A stretch of 64,000 nucleotides of DNA, from assembly GCF_024763615.1 (NCBI RefSeq), contig NC_077222.1, forward strand, positions 46,500,001 through 46,564,000. The letters run 5' to 3'. Source of the DNA: Phlebotomus papatasi (taxonomy: Eukaryota > Arthropoda > Insecta > Diptera > Psychodidae). Positions 1 to 11,400 of the stretch are shown in pieces. A program made the position numbers and the translations under genes. The notes under the pieces were generated by a model, which saw only the letters and a list, made by a program, of their open reading frames with translations, had not been told where the DNA came from and did not search any database. Position 1 is the first letter of the stretch. Each line of letters opens with the position of its first letter.

Positions 1-1334
1 CGAAAAACGCAAATTAATGAAAAAACGTAATATTACTTAGATTTTGTTGGATGCATTAAATAAATTTCAACATTTTGACAAAACTGTCAATAGGGGTTTC
101 CTTTCGAAGAGGTGTTCCTTCGACCCTATTATGAAAATCTCATAAAGTTAACTTCCTATAAAATTCAGCTTTATGACAGCAAGCAAAACATCCTCGACAA
201 AAATATTTAAAAAATTATCACTTTTTTAATGACAATCAAGTGAAAAATTGGAGCTCTATGAAGCTCGACAATTATTCAATTACATTACTCAATTTAATTT
301 AATTGAATTTCGTAATGTAATTTACAATTACATTACGATATTCAATTACATTACTCCTAAGGTATTTTTGGCAATGTTTATTTATATATAAATCAGTTCA
401 AAACGGTTGTGAACCGGTAATGAACTGATAAGTAATTTTTGTCCGAAAATCAATTTTATCACCCATAAAACTCAAGTTTTCTCAAAATTAGTTCTGCCCT
501 GAAGTGACGAACGCAAGAAATCTACTTAGTAACTTAATCAACTGTTAACAAAGCTATCGAACGTCATTTTCTAAATTGGTTTCTGTGCATATCACCCGCA
601 TAATACACACATCTTGCCATTTACCCACCTAGGATCGCCAGGCAGTGCGATCCTAGGTTGTCTTATCTGCAAGGCATTCCGACATCTGTTCACATCACCA
701 AATATTTAAAATTATCAAAAGAAAAAACTACTAATTTAGTGTAATTTTTTTTGTCTATTTCTGACAAGTTCGTGCAATAAACGTACCAAAAAGAATTTAA
801 AAGTGTTCATAATCTTAAATATCTAAAACAGAAAACCTTCCTATCCCTCTTATCTAAAATAAAGGAAATATCTTCAACTTTGGCCCTACTCTCTACTGTG
901 TATGCACTACAAGATTTTAGCTGTATAACCCTTTATAGCCTAAAATCAAATTTAACCAATAAAAAGTCCAGATTATGTTAAGGTTAATAAGTCAATCTAC
1001 ATAGCTCATATTTGTTTAATTTCCCAGAACTCGTTTGATAAATAACACCCTACTTAATTAACCAGAAACAATATTAACCACTAATTTCGCTAATAAATGC
1101 CAAACAGTAACGAAAAAAAATCTTAAATTTATACACGATTTTTTAGGTCTACTTTTCATGTCACATTAAAATACTCAAAAAATAACATAGAATAAATGAC
1201 ACGCTCAGAGCAAACAGCGGATTATTTTAATAGAGAACTGCATATACAATACTTTCACTTGTAGCAACTCTTATGTAAACGTAGAGAAAATGGCTCGTAC
1301 CTCTACAATAATTTACTTTTAATTTTACTTTCAG
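1..1334. other. intron upstream of the receptor TM3 exon
   Basis: AT-rich non-coding sequence, presumably an intron of the receptor gene. At 240-480 is a copy of a dispersed repeat recognisable by GAACCGGTAATGAACTGAT and TTTTTGTCCGAAAATCAATT. At 627-658 is a perfect 12-bp inverted repeat with an 8-nt loop. No exon for TM1 or TM2 was recognised. Confidence 0.55.
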
Positions 1335-1567
1335 GATATTTCCCATTACAGTCAGAACATTGTTTAGCGTGGATTTGCTTAGATGTCCTTTTCTGTACTG
1401 CCAGTATTATGCATTTATGTACAATATCTGTAGATAGATATCTATCTTTGCGGTACCCAATGAGATTTGGGAGGAACAAAACAAGAAGACGAGTCATATT
1501 GAAAATCGTCTTTGTCTGGCTGCTCTCCATTGCAATGAGCTTACCCCTTAGTTTAATGTATTCTAAG
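1335..1567 (+). CDS. 5-HT2B: 5-HT2-type serotonin receptor, exon with TM3-ICL2-TM4
   Basis: Internal exon of a class A amine G-protein-coupled receptor at the plasma membrane. The AG acceptor follows a T-rich tract and the exon ends AAG|GTAATG. The translation reads CLDVLFCTASIMHLCTISVD followed by RYLSLRYPM. This gives the amine-binding Asp and the serotonin-type TASIMHLC of TM3, the DRY motif, a basic ICL2 (RFGRNKTRRR), then TM4 (IVFVWLLSIAMSLPLSLMYS). TASIMHLC followed by DRY is characteristic of 5-HT2 receptors. I assign 5-HT2B rather than 5-HT2A from remembered similarity to the Drosophila protein, so the subtype is less certain than the family. TM1 and TM2 must lie on exons left of position 1. 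The gene continues on exons at 1791, 4501, 5576 and 7249. Confidence 0.9.
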
Positions 1568-1790
1568 GTAATGTAATTTAAAAAAATAACAATTCATGAT
1601 AATATAAAAATATTGCTGTACATTCAGTCTTTTGTGTAAAGTCTATAGTCATAAACAATAGATTATTTATTAACATATCAACATTGTAACCAAACAATTT
1701 CGAAGAACCAATGACCAAAGAATAGAAAGATTATTAAAATAATAATAATCCACAATAATGGTATATTAATTAATTAATGTCTATTTATAG

Positions 1791-2010
1791 AATCACGCTT
1801 CCGTTCTTGTGGATGGTACTTGCCAAATTCCAGATCCCGTATACAAATTGGTTGGATCCATTGTGTGTTTTTACATACCTCTTGGTGTGATGCTTTTAAC
1901 ATATTGCTTAACCGTGAGATTACTCGCCCGCCAACGGCAAAATTTAGGTGGATGCACAACCGGAAACACAGGTTGGGCTAGTGGATGGTTAGGACAAACA
2001 CCAGCTCTAG
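1791..2010 (+). CDS. 5-HT2B: 5-HT2-type receptor, exon with ECL2, TM5 and start of ICL3
   Basis: The exon follows TTTATAG and ends CTCTAG|GTAATT. It encodes extracellular loop 2 with the disulphide Cys (VDGTCQIPDPVYK) and TM5 (LVGSIVCFYIPLGVMLLTYC), including the conserved Pro within FYIP. The basic start of intracellular loop 3 follows (LTVRLLARQRQNLGG) and then GWASGWLGQTPALG. TM5 closely matches the 5-HT2 family. It joins in phase to the exon at 4501 (G|AA gives Glu). Confidence 0.9.
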
Positions 2011-2219
2011 GTAATTTTTGATATAATTTACTATTTTCTTTTCTATCTTTTTGATAATGTTTTCACTGACCGAAATTCAACAAAAAAAAAAAAAAAACAA
2101 AACCGGCAAACTAAAAGAATGAAACATTTAACATCTAACATTACAAAATCCAACAGAGTCGAATTCGATTTTTTATTTACTTTATGCACGACTTTATGCA
2201 TGTGTATGCAGTAAAATTT

Positions 2220-3117
2220 CGTCAGTTAAATCAGCATTTATCGTAACTTCATTTTTTCGATTTTGAGATATATACATATTTGGAATCAGCGTAATTTTGT
2301 TTATTAAACGCACTTGTGAAAAAGAAACTTTTATAAGCCCAATAAAAATTATTTTAAACAAAAATTATCGTAAGTGCCCTTAATTAAGAAAAATTTATCA
2401 GAATTTTTCGTAACTTCCATTTTTGGGGAAGTTACGACAAATTTCCATACAAAATTTTCAGTAATCAGCATTTGCCGTAACTTTTTTTGCTCACTTGCGT
2501 GGCTTGTAATTTGTAGCAAAAAAGTAGTATTTCTCAATAAAACGTTTATAAACTCTTCCAAGCATCGAAAGACAGTGCGAATAGTGTAACATGAAATCAT
2601 TTTAATTCAATATTTGCGAGAAAATAAGTGAGAAAAATCCCTGCCCATCTGTCATTAATTCAAAACAAAACAAGCGACGTGGCGCACAAAATTTATTAAA
2701 TAAAACTTATGAAATAAAAGCTTTTAGAGACAGGGATAACAGTATTATTGACTAATTTAGCCAAATAAAGGCGCTTATTATCACTAGAATAATTCAAATT
2801 GATATAATGCATTTTAGAAAATTGTCGTAACTTCCAGAAATCTCCATACATTGGAAGTTACGGCTTTATAAACGATGGAAGTTACGACAAAATATTATTG
2901 TGTTTCTTCTAACATATTTCTCAATATTGCAGCTTTTAAATAATTTTATAAAGATTTTCTCGAGTTAACTTACAGTTTATTAGTGCCACTTTTTTTATTT
3001 TGACTCAAAAGTATCGCATTCGGGGATCATTTTTAAGAAAAATAATATTGAACTGAAAATTTCGTCTCCTGAAAAGTTGTCAAAAGGAAGTTACGACAAA
3101 TGCTGATTTAACTGACG
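2220..3117. mobile_element. MITE-like element with reiterated TCGTAACTTCC motif, in receptor intron
   Basis: The ends are inverted copies: the left reads CGTCAGTTAAATCAGCATTT and the right reads AAATGCTGATTTAACTGACG, about 30 bp of near match. Inside, TCGTAACTTCC or its complement GGAAGTTACGA recurs at about 2409, 2430, 2826, 2862, 2878 and 3087. Reiterated subterminal motifs are typical of transposase-binding sites. No transposase was recognised, so it is probably non-autonomous. Exact ends and target duplication are uncertain. Confidence 0.6.
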
Positions 3118-3297
3118 ATTTATGAATCTGGATGAACTAATGCATGACAATTTCACTCTTTCTGAGCTGCGAGAATATAAAAAAGCCCAGATAAGCTTAT
3201 GGTAGCTGATATTCTTTACAGATGACATCAAAATGCGTGCAACTTTCAAAATGGTGCTTGAAACTCGGAATACGTGAAAATTCGATTGTGACTTGAA

Positions 3298-3386
3298 TTT
3301 TGAGGGTAAAGAATCGCGTCGAGTCTATGTTATCCGTTTCTGCTACTAAGAACAGTTTTCTCGACGCGATTCTTTACCCCCAAAAT
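3298..3386. repeat. 26-bp-stem inverted repeat
   Basis: TTTTGAGGGTAAAGAATCGC and the following GTCGAG are matched on the other arm by CTCGACGCGATTCTTTACCC. The loop is about 36 nt. It lies in a receptor intron and is probably a remnant of a small fold-back element. Confidence 0.6.
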
Positions 3387-4500
3387 TGAGGGCAAATGGG
3401 TGGGGAAGACCAACAAAAGAAAAAACAGTCCCGTGAAATCGGTTAATAAATATTAGAGATAAAGCCCGGTCCATTTGGATATAGTAAGGGTCGGGGTACA
3501 GTGGGTTGTAGTAGGGACGGATAGGATCCACTATTGGAAAGGTCTCAATTTTAGATACAATATACTAAAATTTAATCGAAATTGCTTCATAAACACCGAA
3601 AATGCAGTCAGACATTTTTGATTATAACTCGGGTCAGGGAACATCGAGGGAGGAGTGCGACCAACCGTACAACGTACAACGGACGTCCACGAAAAATCGA
3701 TTTTTAGCACACATCATATTCGTGATCTAGAAGTGTCAAAACGTGTTTATACAAAGTTTGGGCGCGATCTGACGAGGTCGGATTTCATCTTTGACTACAA
3801 AAGCTGAGATTGTAAAAAATCTCAGCTAAAATATAGTAAATCTTTGATTATAGCTCCACTTGCACTTGCTAATTGCGAAAACTGGTGTGCAAAATTGGCA
3901 GGCATGGAAACTACTCGAAATCTCTTCGAACAGAATTCCACAGAAAAACAACCTATTTTCTCACCGATTTAAGCAGTTATTAAATCATTGAAAAGGCTTA
4001 AGATACCTAAACTAGTGTGACATGATTTTATATGTCATGAACCAGTTATGCACTGATAATAATTTTCTCCAAAATTCAATTGAAATCATCATCAAATCTA
4101 ATGTCCACCATCAAAAAAATATATCCCAGTTGCGAAAAACTTCATTAATTCTCGTATTCTTAAGCACGACATTTTGCGTACACAACTGTTAAACAATACT
4201 CTAAACTACTTTCGGTTTATTGTATATAATTCACGAATTTGAGCATCTCACAATGTTTAGTTACATTGACATATTATCGTCATAAAATTCTAATTCACAT
4301 ATTTAAATAAAGAAACAGTCTCACTTTACAAATTATTAATTATCAAATCCTACCTTCAAGAATGTTCGCTTAAAAATAAACAAATTAATAAAACTTTTCT
4401 GGTACAAGATCTAAAACCTTTATGTTGTATAATCTATACCCATATAATATCTTATCAATTTTAATTATATAACAAATATCAATATTTATCAATAATATAG

Positions 4501-4633
4501 AAAGACGCTGTACTTGGAGACGGTTACTCAAGACAAGTCTACCCTCGACACCAAATCATGCTCATTCGGCAGCATCAACAGACACTGAACTTTCCACTCT
4601 AGATAATCATGAACTGTGGCTTCCGGACTCGAG
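4501..4633 (+). CDS. 5-HT2B: 5-HT2-type receptor, ICL3 exon
   Basis: Short exon between an AATATAG acceptor and a CTCGAG|GTATAG donor. It reads ERRCTWRRLLKTSLPSTPN followed by STDTELSTLDNHELWLPDS. This is third-intracellular-loop sequence, basic at first and acidic later, with no membrane segment. STDTELSTLDNHELWLPDS is strikingly like the corresponding Drosophila 5-HT2B loop as I remember it, so this part of the loop appears conserved. The phase agrees with the exons on both sides. Confidence 0.85.
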
Positions 4634-4797
4634 GTATAGAATTTTAATCATGTTATCAATATATTGTATATTCACATCCATAGAACATTAAGGACGCAAT
4701 TAATATATAATGTCAATATGAATTTCAAATTAAAAGTTTTGTTTTTTATAAAATAAATAGTAGGTGAGATTGTTAAGAATATCATCTAATACGTATA

Positions 4798-4959
4798 GAG
4801 GGAAGTGGGACACCTTTGAAATTGCGATTTTCACCTATTTTTAAATAAAATTGAAACTTATGATATAATTTAGCTGCACAAACAGATTATTATGATATGG
4901 CTCAGTTCCACTTAAACATAGGAGAAAAATTCCAATTTCAAATGTGCCCAATTTCCCGC
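4798..4959. mobile_element. 162-bp TA-flanked MITE
   Basis: Inverted ends GAGGGAAGTGGGACACCTTT and, on the other strand, GCGGGAAATTGGGCACATTT, each flanked by TA. Size and TA duplication suggest a Tc1/mariner-type MITE in a receptor intron. Confidence 0.55.
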
Positions 4960-5575
4960 TAGTATGTAATATTTTTAAGTAAAAAACCATAACTCTCATC
5001 GTATATTTCCGATATTAGTCAACATATTAGTCCAAATTGAAAAGACACCTTAAATATAATTTCGTGTTTTTCAAGGTACACTAAATTATATTTAAAAACT
5101 TGCAAGGATCTAACAAACTAAAAACACTGTAAAATTAGATCGCTAAACACCTTTAATTACCTAGAAACAAATAAAACGAAAATAACTTCAAGGTTATGGT
5201 ATGAAATTTACAAGTTCGAACATTTTATAAAGCTGAGATTAGCCATTGGTTTTCATAGGATAAAATAAAATTCCTCAATTTAAGCACATTTATTAAAAAA
5301 AAGCGGAAAAAGAAGTTAAACTTCAAAAATATTGTATTGAGCTTTCTAATGTGAAATGTCAAAAATTTTATTAAGCATTATGAACTAAGTATAACAGGAT
5401 TCACATTGTTGCCTCCAAATATCTTTGTGTACTTATGTAATTGAGTTCAATGGATCTATTATAACACATTCAACGATACTATAATACACTGTCTGTTAAG
5501 CAATATACTTTCTTTTATATAGCATAAATAATATACGTTGTATTACCGCCTTTAATATAAATTTATTAATTCTAG

Positions 5576-5746
5576 CATTCCCGAACCTACGCCATCAACA
5601 ATGACAGCTCTTCATCAATTTGGAGCTGAAATGCTCAAATTATCCAGAGGACTTGAGTCTGTAGGTTCAGCGAAATCAAATGAACAAAAAAATGATATAA
5701 GTATAGCTACCAATGAAGAAAAGATTACAAGTACCTCAACGAACAG
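5576..5746 (+). CDS. 5-HT2B: 5-HT2-type receptor, ICL3 exon
   Basis: Acceptor TTCTAG, donor AACAG|GTAACT. It encodes IPEPTPSTMTALHQFGAEML, then KLSRGLESVGSAKSN and a Ser/Thr/Glu-rich tail. TALHQFGAEMLKLSRGLE is amphipathic and likely helical. It continues the third intracellular loop; the phase (AG|C in, AG|G out) matches both neighbours. Confidence 0.85.
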
Positions 5747-5897
5747 GTAACTAAAATAGTATCACCACCAATATAATGAACTATATACGCTTCGAATGCA
5801 ATCATATTGTATAGGAAATATAAAATTTCCTCTTTAAAAATCTTGTAAGAAAATTAATCACCATGTATTAATTATTACCATTAATTAATCATTATTA

Positions 5898-6107
5898 GAG
5901 GAAAATGTTCATGCTTGGGACGGTCCCAAGCTTTAAAATGACTAATTTTTTTCTATGTTTCTGAATAAATGTGACTGCACTATATTTAAAGGACAGTTTA
6001 CCCTAGTTTTTAAAATATGGGTGCGATAAGTCATATTTATTGAAAAACACAGAAAAAAATTAGTAATTTTAAAGCTTGGGATCGTGCAAAGCATAGGCAC
6101 TTTCCCC
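5898..6107. mobile_element. 210-bp TA-flanked MITE
   Basis: The left end has GCTTGGGACGGTCCCAAGCT and the right end AAAGCTTGGGATCGTGCAAA. The arms are inverted copies of about 70 bp, flanked by TA. A half copy of the same family is at about 23455-23530. Confidence 0.6.
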
Positions 6108-6440
6108 TACCTATAGTATATTTCTATTTATCCTTGTTAAATAATATTATTAGTTCAGTATTGCTTGTCTTCTAAACAAATTATATCGATCAAAGACATA
6201 GACTTAAAATTAAATGAAAGATACTATTCTGTACACTTTCTCTTACATGACGTAAAAACCCGTAAGACCTGAGATAAGCTCAGACTGATCCTCGAGAATA
6301 TTTATTCTGTAAAATTTGGTAGTAAAGGCTTAGGTAAAGAAAATTTATGTAAAGAATACCTAATCATCCTGCCAAAACTTAGAGGATAAATATTCTCGAA
6401 AATCAGCCTGGTCCGAGTCTATGGATATGGATAGACACTA

Positions 6441-6726
6441 GGGTGTTTCAACAAGGAGAAAAAAATTGGCAATATTCTCAGGGTGCTGTATTTGATGAGA
6501 CAAGAAAGTTTTTCTTCGACGACCATATGATCAGACGCCGTTTAGAGGTGGCTGAACGACCCTCTCTGTAGTGTAAAATCAGAAAAATGTTCTACAGAGA
6601 GGGTCGTTCAGCCACCTCTAAACAGCGTTTGATCGTATGGTCGTCGAAGAAAAACTTTCTTGTCTCATCAAATACAGCACCCTGAGAATAGTGCCAAAAA
6701 AAATTTTTCCTTGTTGAAATACCCTA
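6441..6726. mobile_element. 286-bp fold-back element with 10-bp target duplication
   Basis: Almost the whole element is one palindrome. The arms read GGGTGTTTCAACAAGGA at the left and TCCTTGTTGAAATACCCTA at the right, and meet around 6575-6600 at TGTAGTGTAAAATCAGAAAA. The arms match nearly perfectly over about 130 bp. ATAGACACTA stands at 6431-6440 and again at 6727-6736, a direct 10-bp duplication of the target. Duplications of 9-10 bp with long inverted arms suit a Foldback or MULE-type MITE. The high arm identity suggests recent insertion. Confidence 0.8.
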
Positions 6727-7248
6727 ATAGACACTAAGCAAAATATTTCGTAATGCGTGAGATTGATTCTAAATATATTCTTTGGCGTACCAAAGATTCT
6801 AATTAAATTTCAATCAAAATGATTCTAATGAAACCAGCTAAAAGTATTCAATTCGACTGTCCCTTTAGAGACTTCAGTAGAGATTTTTTTTTAATTTCCT
6901 CACTCTCACTATAAACTGTGCATACGATAATTGTTTTTAAGGAATTCTGAAAAAAACACTGACAGAATTCATAGGTTGAATTAGCTTGTCGACATTAAAA
7001 TAGAATTTACAACGCTAATTTTTACAAACTGGAAAAATCTAATAATCTTCCAGTTTAAAGTCTTTTTTTTAACTGTTACCTTTACTATCTTTCAATCAAA
7101 ATCATTAAATAATTCACAAAATGCAAATCAAAATATAGTCCCAAACTGTTGCACTGCATTAATTGTATGATAAATAAAATAAAATAAATAAAAATATTAC
7201 TTCCTTACACAAAATTTAAAAAGTGAAATTTTCATTGTCTTTTTTTAG

Positions 7249-8034
7249 GTCAATTGTTTTGTTTAGTCAAGAAAAAGGGGAAGCTGATCAATATCATCCA
7301 AAAATACGAAAAAGACGAGCATCGGCATCAACATGGACAATACGGAAATCATCAAATGCATCATTTCCGAGAAAGCGATTTAACAGCTTACCTCGATGTT
7401 CACTTCTCATGAATGACAAAAATGAGTTTTATGAATTATTTATCAAAGAAATTCGAAATAATAAGGAACGAAAATCACGGCTTGAAAGTGAAAATACGCA
7501 TAAATCATTTAGTGATGGAGTACAACAGTCTGAATACAATGAAACAGAACCTGAAGAAGATAATAGTCAAACAGCCCATCTAAAATTACCACCACCATGT
7601 ACATGTCCATATTTTGGCGACAAACCACGCCATTTGCAGCACAATCTCAAGCCTACCGAAGTAAAAATTATTTCTACATCTGTAAACTTTCGCTCTGCTA
7701 CAACTCTCAGTGACTCTCGCAATATCGATATAGATGCCATTCCCACTCTTAGTTCTAGTTCAGCAACAATTCTAACGTCAACATCATCGACTAAAAGTCT
7801 CTCGACCTTACCAACCACATCATCTACCACCCCAATGAGAAAATTAAGCTACTCTAAGTCAAATTCCATTGTGACATGGGATTCACGAAGAAACCAGAGA
7901 CGTGGATCAAGTTTTGGCAGCTCAGGTACACGAACATCCCTCCTTCTTACACCGACCAAGATACCTTTAAGTAGCGGCGGCTCCCATTTACGGCGATCCG
8001 CAACACTACGCCAAAGTAGTCATCTCACCGATAC
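7249..8034 (+). CDS. 5-HT2B: 5-HT2-type receptor, long ICL3 exon cut by assembly gap
   Basis: Open for 262 codons from the TTTTTTTAG acceptor until the run of N at 8035. It is hydrophilic, rich in Ser, Thr and Arg, with no membrane segment, as expected for a third intracellular loop. It has several basic-Ser motifs (RKLSYSKSNS, RRGSSFGSS, LRRSATLRQ) of the kind recognised by basophilic kinases, and a Cys/Pro patch (LPPPCTCPYFG). With the preceding exons the loop exceeds 380 residues. TM6 and TM7 are not found after the gap, so the gene is incomplete here. The true end of this exon is unknown. Confidence 0.82.
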
Positions 8035-8534
8035 NNNNNNNNNNNNNNNNNNNNNNNNNNNNNNNNNNNNNNNNNNNNNNNNNNNNNNNNNNNNNNNNNN
8101 NNNNNNNNNNNNNNNNNNNNNNNNNNNNNNNNNNNNNNNNNNNNNNNNNNNNNNNNNNNNNNNNNNNNNNNNNNNNNNNNNNNNNNNNNNNNNNNNNNNN
8201 NNNNNNNNNNNNNNNNNNNNNNNNNNNNNNNNNNNNNNNNNNNNNNNNNNNNNNNNNNNNNNNNNNNNNNNNNNNNNNNNNNNNNNNNNNNNNNNNNNNN
8301 NNNNNNNNNNNNNNNNNNNNNNNNNNNNNNNNNNNNNNNNNNNNNNNNNNNNNNNNNNNNNNNNNNNNNNNNNNNNNNNNNNNNNNNNNNNNNNNNNNNN
8401 NNNNNNNNNNNNNNNNNNNNNNNNNNNNNNNNNNNNNNNNNNNNNNNNNNNNNNNNNNNNNNNNNNNNNNNNNNNNNNNNNNNNNNNNNNNNNNNNNNNN
8501 NNNNNNNNNNNNNNNNNNNNNNNNNNNNNNNNNN
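8035..8534. other. 500-N assembly gap
   Basis: Exactly 500 N. It interrupts the receptor ICL3 exon. The identical length of the other gap (45992-46491) indicates a placeholder rather than a measured size. Confidence 0.97.
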
Positions 8535-11400
8535 AAATATTTGGCAAATAAAAAATTTAAAAAATCTTTATATCATATTTTTATTATTGAGTCTATATAA
8601 AATAAAGAATTCATATTTTATGTTTATCAAATTATTTATATTACAATTGATGTGGACATCGGTAAAAAAAATCACAACAAGCCCGTGATTTAAATGATTT
8701 TTTCATCATGCCAGCCCTGCCAGCCCTGCCAGCCCTTACCATAACTTATCAATCATTATACATATATCTACCCCCATTTCAAATTTACCATAATCTTATG
8801 TAGTACAGAAAGACAGTATGGATTGCGCACAATGATTATATTTACAAACCGTGAAATCACTATCAAGTGGTTGTAATACTAGCATAATGTATGTATAATA
8901 TTGATATGTATAGAAATTTTACATATTTACAAGTAAAGAAGGAGAAGGTATAATGCCCGCTGCTCTCATTCGGATCGGAGTTATTCGAATAACAACCTAA
9001 CGGTTTCACTTTAAATAAGTGAAAATTATTTAACCTGTGAAGTTTTTGATTAATATATGGATCATAAAAAAAGAATTCTCAAAAACTATTCTTATATTAA
9101 AAGATCTTTCTTTAAAATTCTTATCCTAATAAAAACAATTGACAATTCTCTGTACATAAATATAATTAACATTGAACAAAAAGTTCACAAAATTCTCACT
9201 ACTGGAGACCGGGGTACAATTAGCTAGGGGTAGAATTAGACAATACAATGGATTTTTCTCGTTTCCCTTAAAATGTACAGTAGTTGTCAAAAGTTTGTTG
9301 CCTCATGTATGTTCGGGAAACCAGGTGCAAAAAATGATAGAAAAAATTACTTTTCAAAATTTTTCGTTTTGCAAATTAGTAGCCTGTTATCCGTAGATCT
9401 TATTTATGTATTTCGAAAAAATAGTTCATTTTATTTCATATAAAAAATTATTGTTTTCCAAAAGTTGTTCATTTTTCATTCGTCAAAAGTTTGTTGCCTC
9501 ATTTGAAAAGTTACTCAAAAGGGTCAAAAACATGCAACTAACTTAAAATAATCTAACCATATTTTGAGTTTATGTCATTTGACAGGCCAATGATGGGTTT
9601 GGACATTTCTAAAGTTGTTTATGATAAATACATGTGTTTAAAAGTGATAATAAATAACAAGAAATAATCGGTTTTTTGATATAAATTAGGTTAAAATGGC
9701 ATGTTAGACGGAGTTAAAAGATGGGAAATCATCCAGAGATACTGCCGGAATGAATCTGCGTCGTTAATTGCCAAATTTTATAGAAAATCACTAAAGGTCA
9801 TACATAAAATATTCAAATATTATAGTAATGAGGTATACGAGTACATCTGATAAACGCTACTGGAAAACCTAGGGTATCGACTCAGAGGGTTGATAACAGC
9901 ATTGTAAGTATCTCTGATAGTGACCCAATAATGTCTGCTTCATAAATTGAAAGACAGTTGGTTACTCAAGGAACACAGGTCTCAACTGTCACAAAAACCA
10001 GCCCATTTTGAAAGAAAATGGTAAGAATAATATTTGGGTGACTAGCAATATTAGAAAAATAGGGCAGGAAGACATGTATTTAAAGCATATGTAAAAAAAT
10101 CATTTCATTTGGACAAAAGTTATAAAAATTACGGTAATGTACAAAAAGTGCTTACGCCACTCTAAATTTCAATAGCAAAATTATGTATACCATATATTTA
10201 TTACACATGCATTTATTCCTCCCCATTCTGAATTAATTTCAGTGAAATATAATGTATCAAGGACAAAAGTATTCAACGTTCCTGTCATCCTATTTCACAT
10301 CTTAAGTAGTGACTTGACACCATCTCAATCTTTCACGTCACGATATTAACAGAATATAGAAAGAAAAAAAAACAACACATACAAGCCTCTAACTATACCA
10401 TACTTGAATATTGGTAAACTTTTATGAACCTGCTCCCAACGTCACATACATTTTTTTAATCTGACTAATGTTGTGAAAGTGGACCTAAGTAAATAGTTTT
10501 TTTTTTTAGATTTCAAGATATTTTTTATAGAATGCTTATTGGATATTAATATCGACGCTTTCCAATCTATACTATTTTATGTCAGAATGACAATGTTGCA
10601 GAAGAGCCATTAAAATTAAAGCCGAAAAAATAAAATATCTCATCACCCGGATGCTGGATGACCACGAAATTTTCACCAATGAGAGCTCCTCCCCAGGAAC
10701 AACATATTTCTCGGAGTAAAATAAGTCTAAGCCGGCTTCGAATAATATGGAATGGAACCCATTAGTATATTTATCTAAATCTAAACTTACATCCCCATAC
10801 ACACACACACACATATATATATATAGATATATATATATAGGGGTTTAATTTCATTCAAATTTAATACAACAAGCCATAGAGAATTTTAATAGTGGATTAT
10901 GTAAGAAAAGATGACACCAGCACCCAGCATTTACATTTTTGTCAATACAGTTAATTTTCATAGATTCAGATAGAACAGAATAATTTCCTTTTAGTGTACG
11001 TGCTACATAACTCATGTAAAACATACACTATAGGTATATTTTATACAATAAAAATAATAAATATTTATTCACTCCAGATTTACAAGAAAATGCAGAATAC
11101 CTGACACTTAAACAGAATATCTGCATGAAGGTGTACTACACAATAAATTCATTGGTAGAGAAAAATTAATCATATCGTAATTCACTAAAATCAAATGTCT
11201 TCCTAAGTACATCACAATATTTGACTGATGAATTTGATTTTCAAACAGCTTAAGGAAAGGTATGTATAAATATCAAGATAATTGATTTACATTCTTATTC
11301 ACCATTTAAAAAAATGATAGACTGCACTGTAACTTGCAATGCTAGTCAGCGAATTGCATATTCATTGTATATTTATTGCATATACTCAATAATTGTGAGA
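8535..11400. other. non-coding stretch with minor repeats
   Basis: No exon recognised on either strand. At 8704-8738 are three tandem copies of a CCAGCCCTG unit. GTCAAAAGTTTGTTGCCTCA occurs twice (about 9286 and 9483). The segment at 9135-9215 matches the 3' part of a SINE-like repeat also seen at 27175-27302 and, inverted, at 63415-63520. A CA/TA microsatellite lies at 10798-10840. A minus open frame at 10572-10814 matches nothing I know. Confidence 0.5.

Noticed and set aside
8020..8551. Open frames spanning the run of N
   Set aside because: Unknown bases cannot support a reading frame; only the part before 8035 on the plus strand is supported.
10572..10814. 80-codon minus open frame with a hydrophobic C-terminal stretch
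   Set aside because: It starts in a CA microsatellite, matches no family I know, and has no splice or promoter context.
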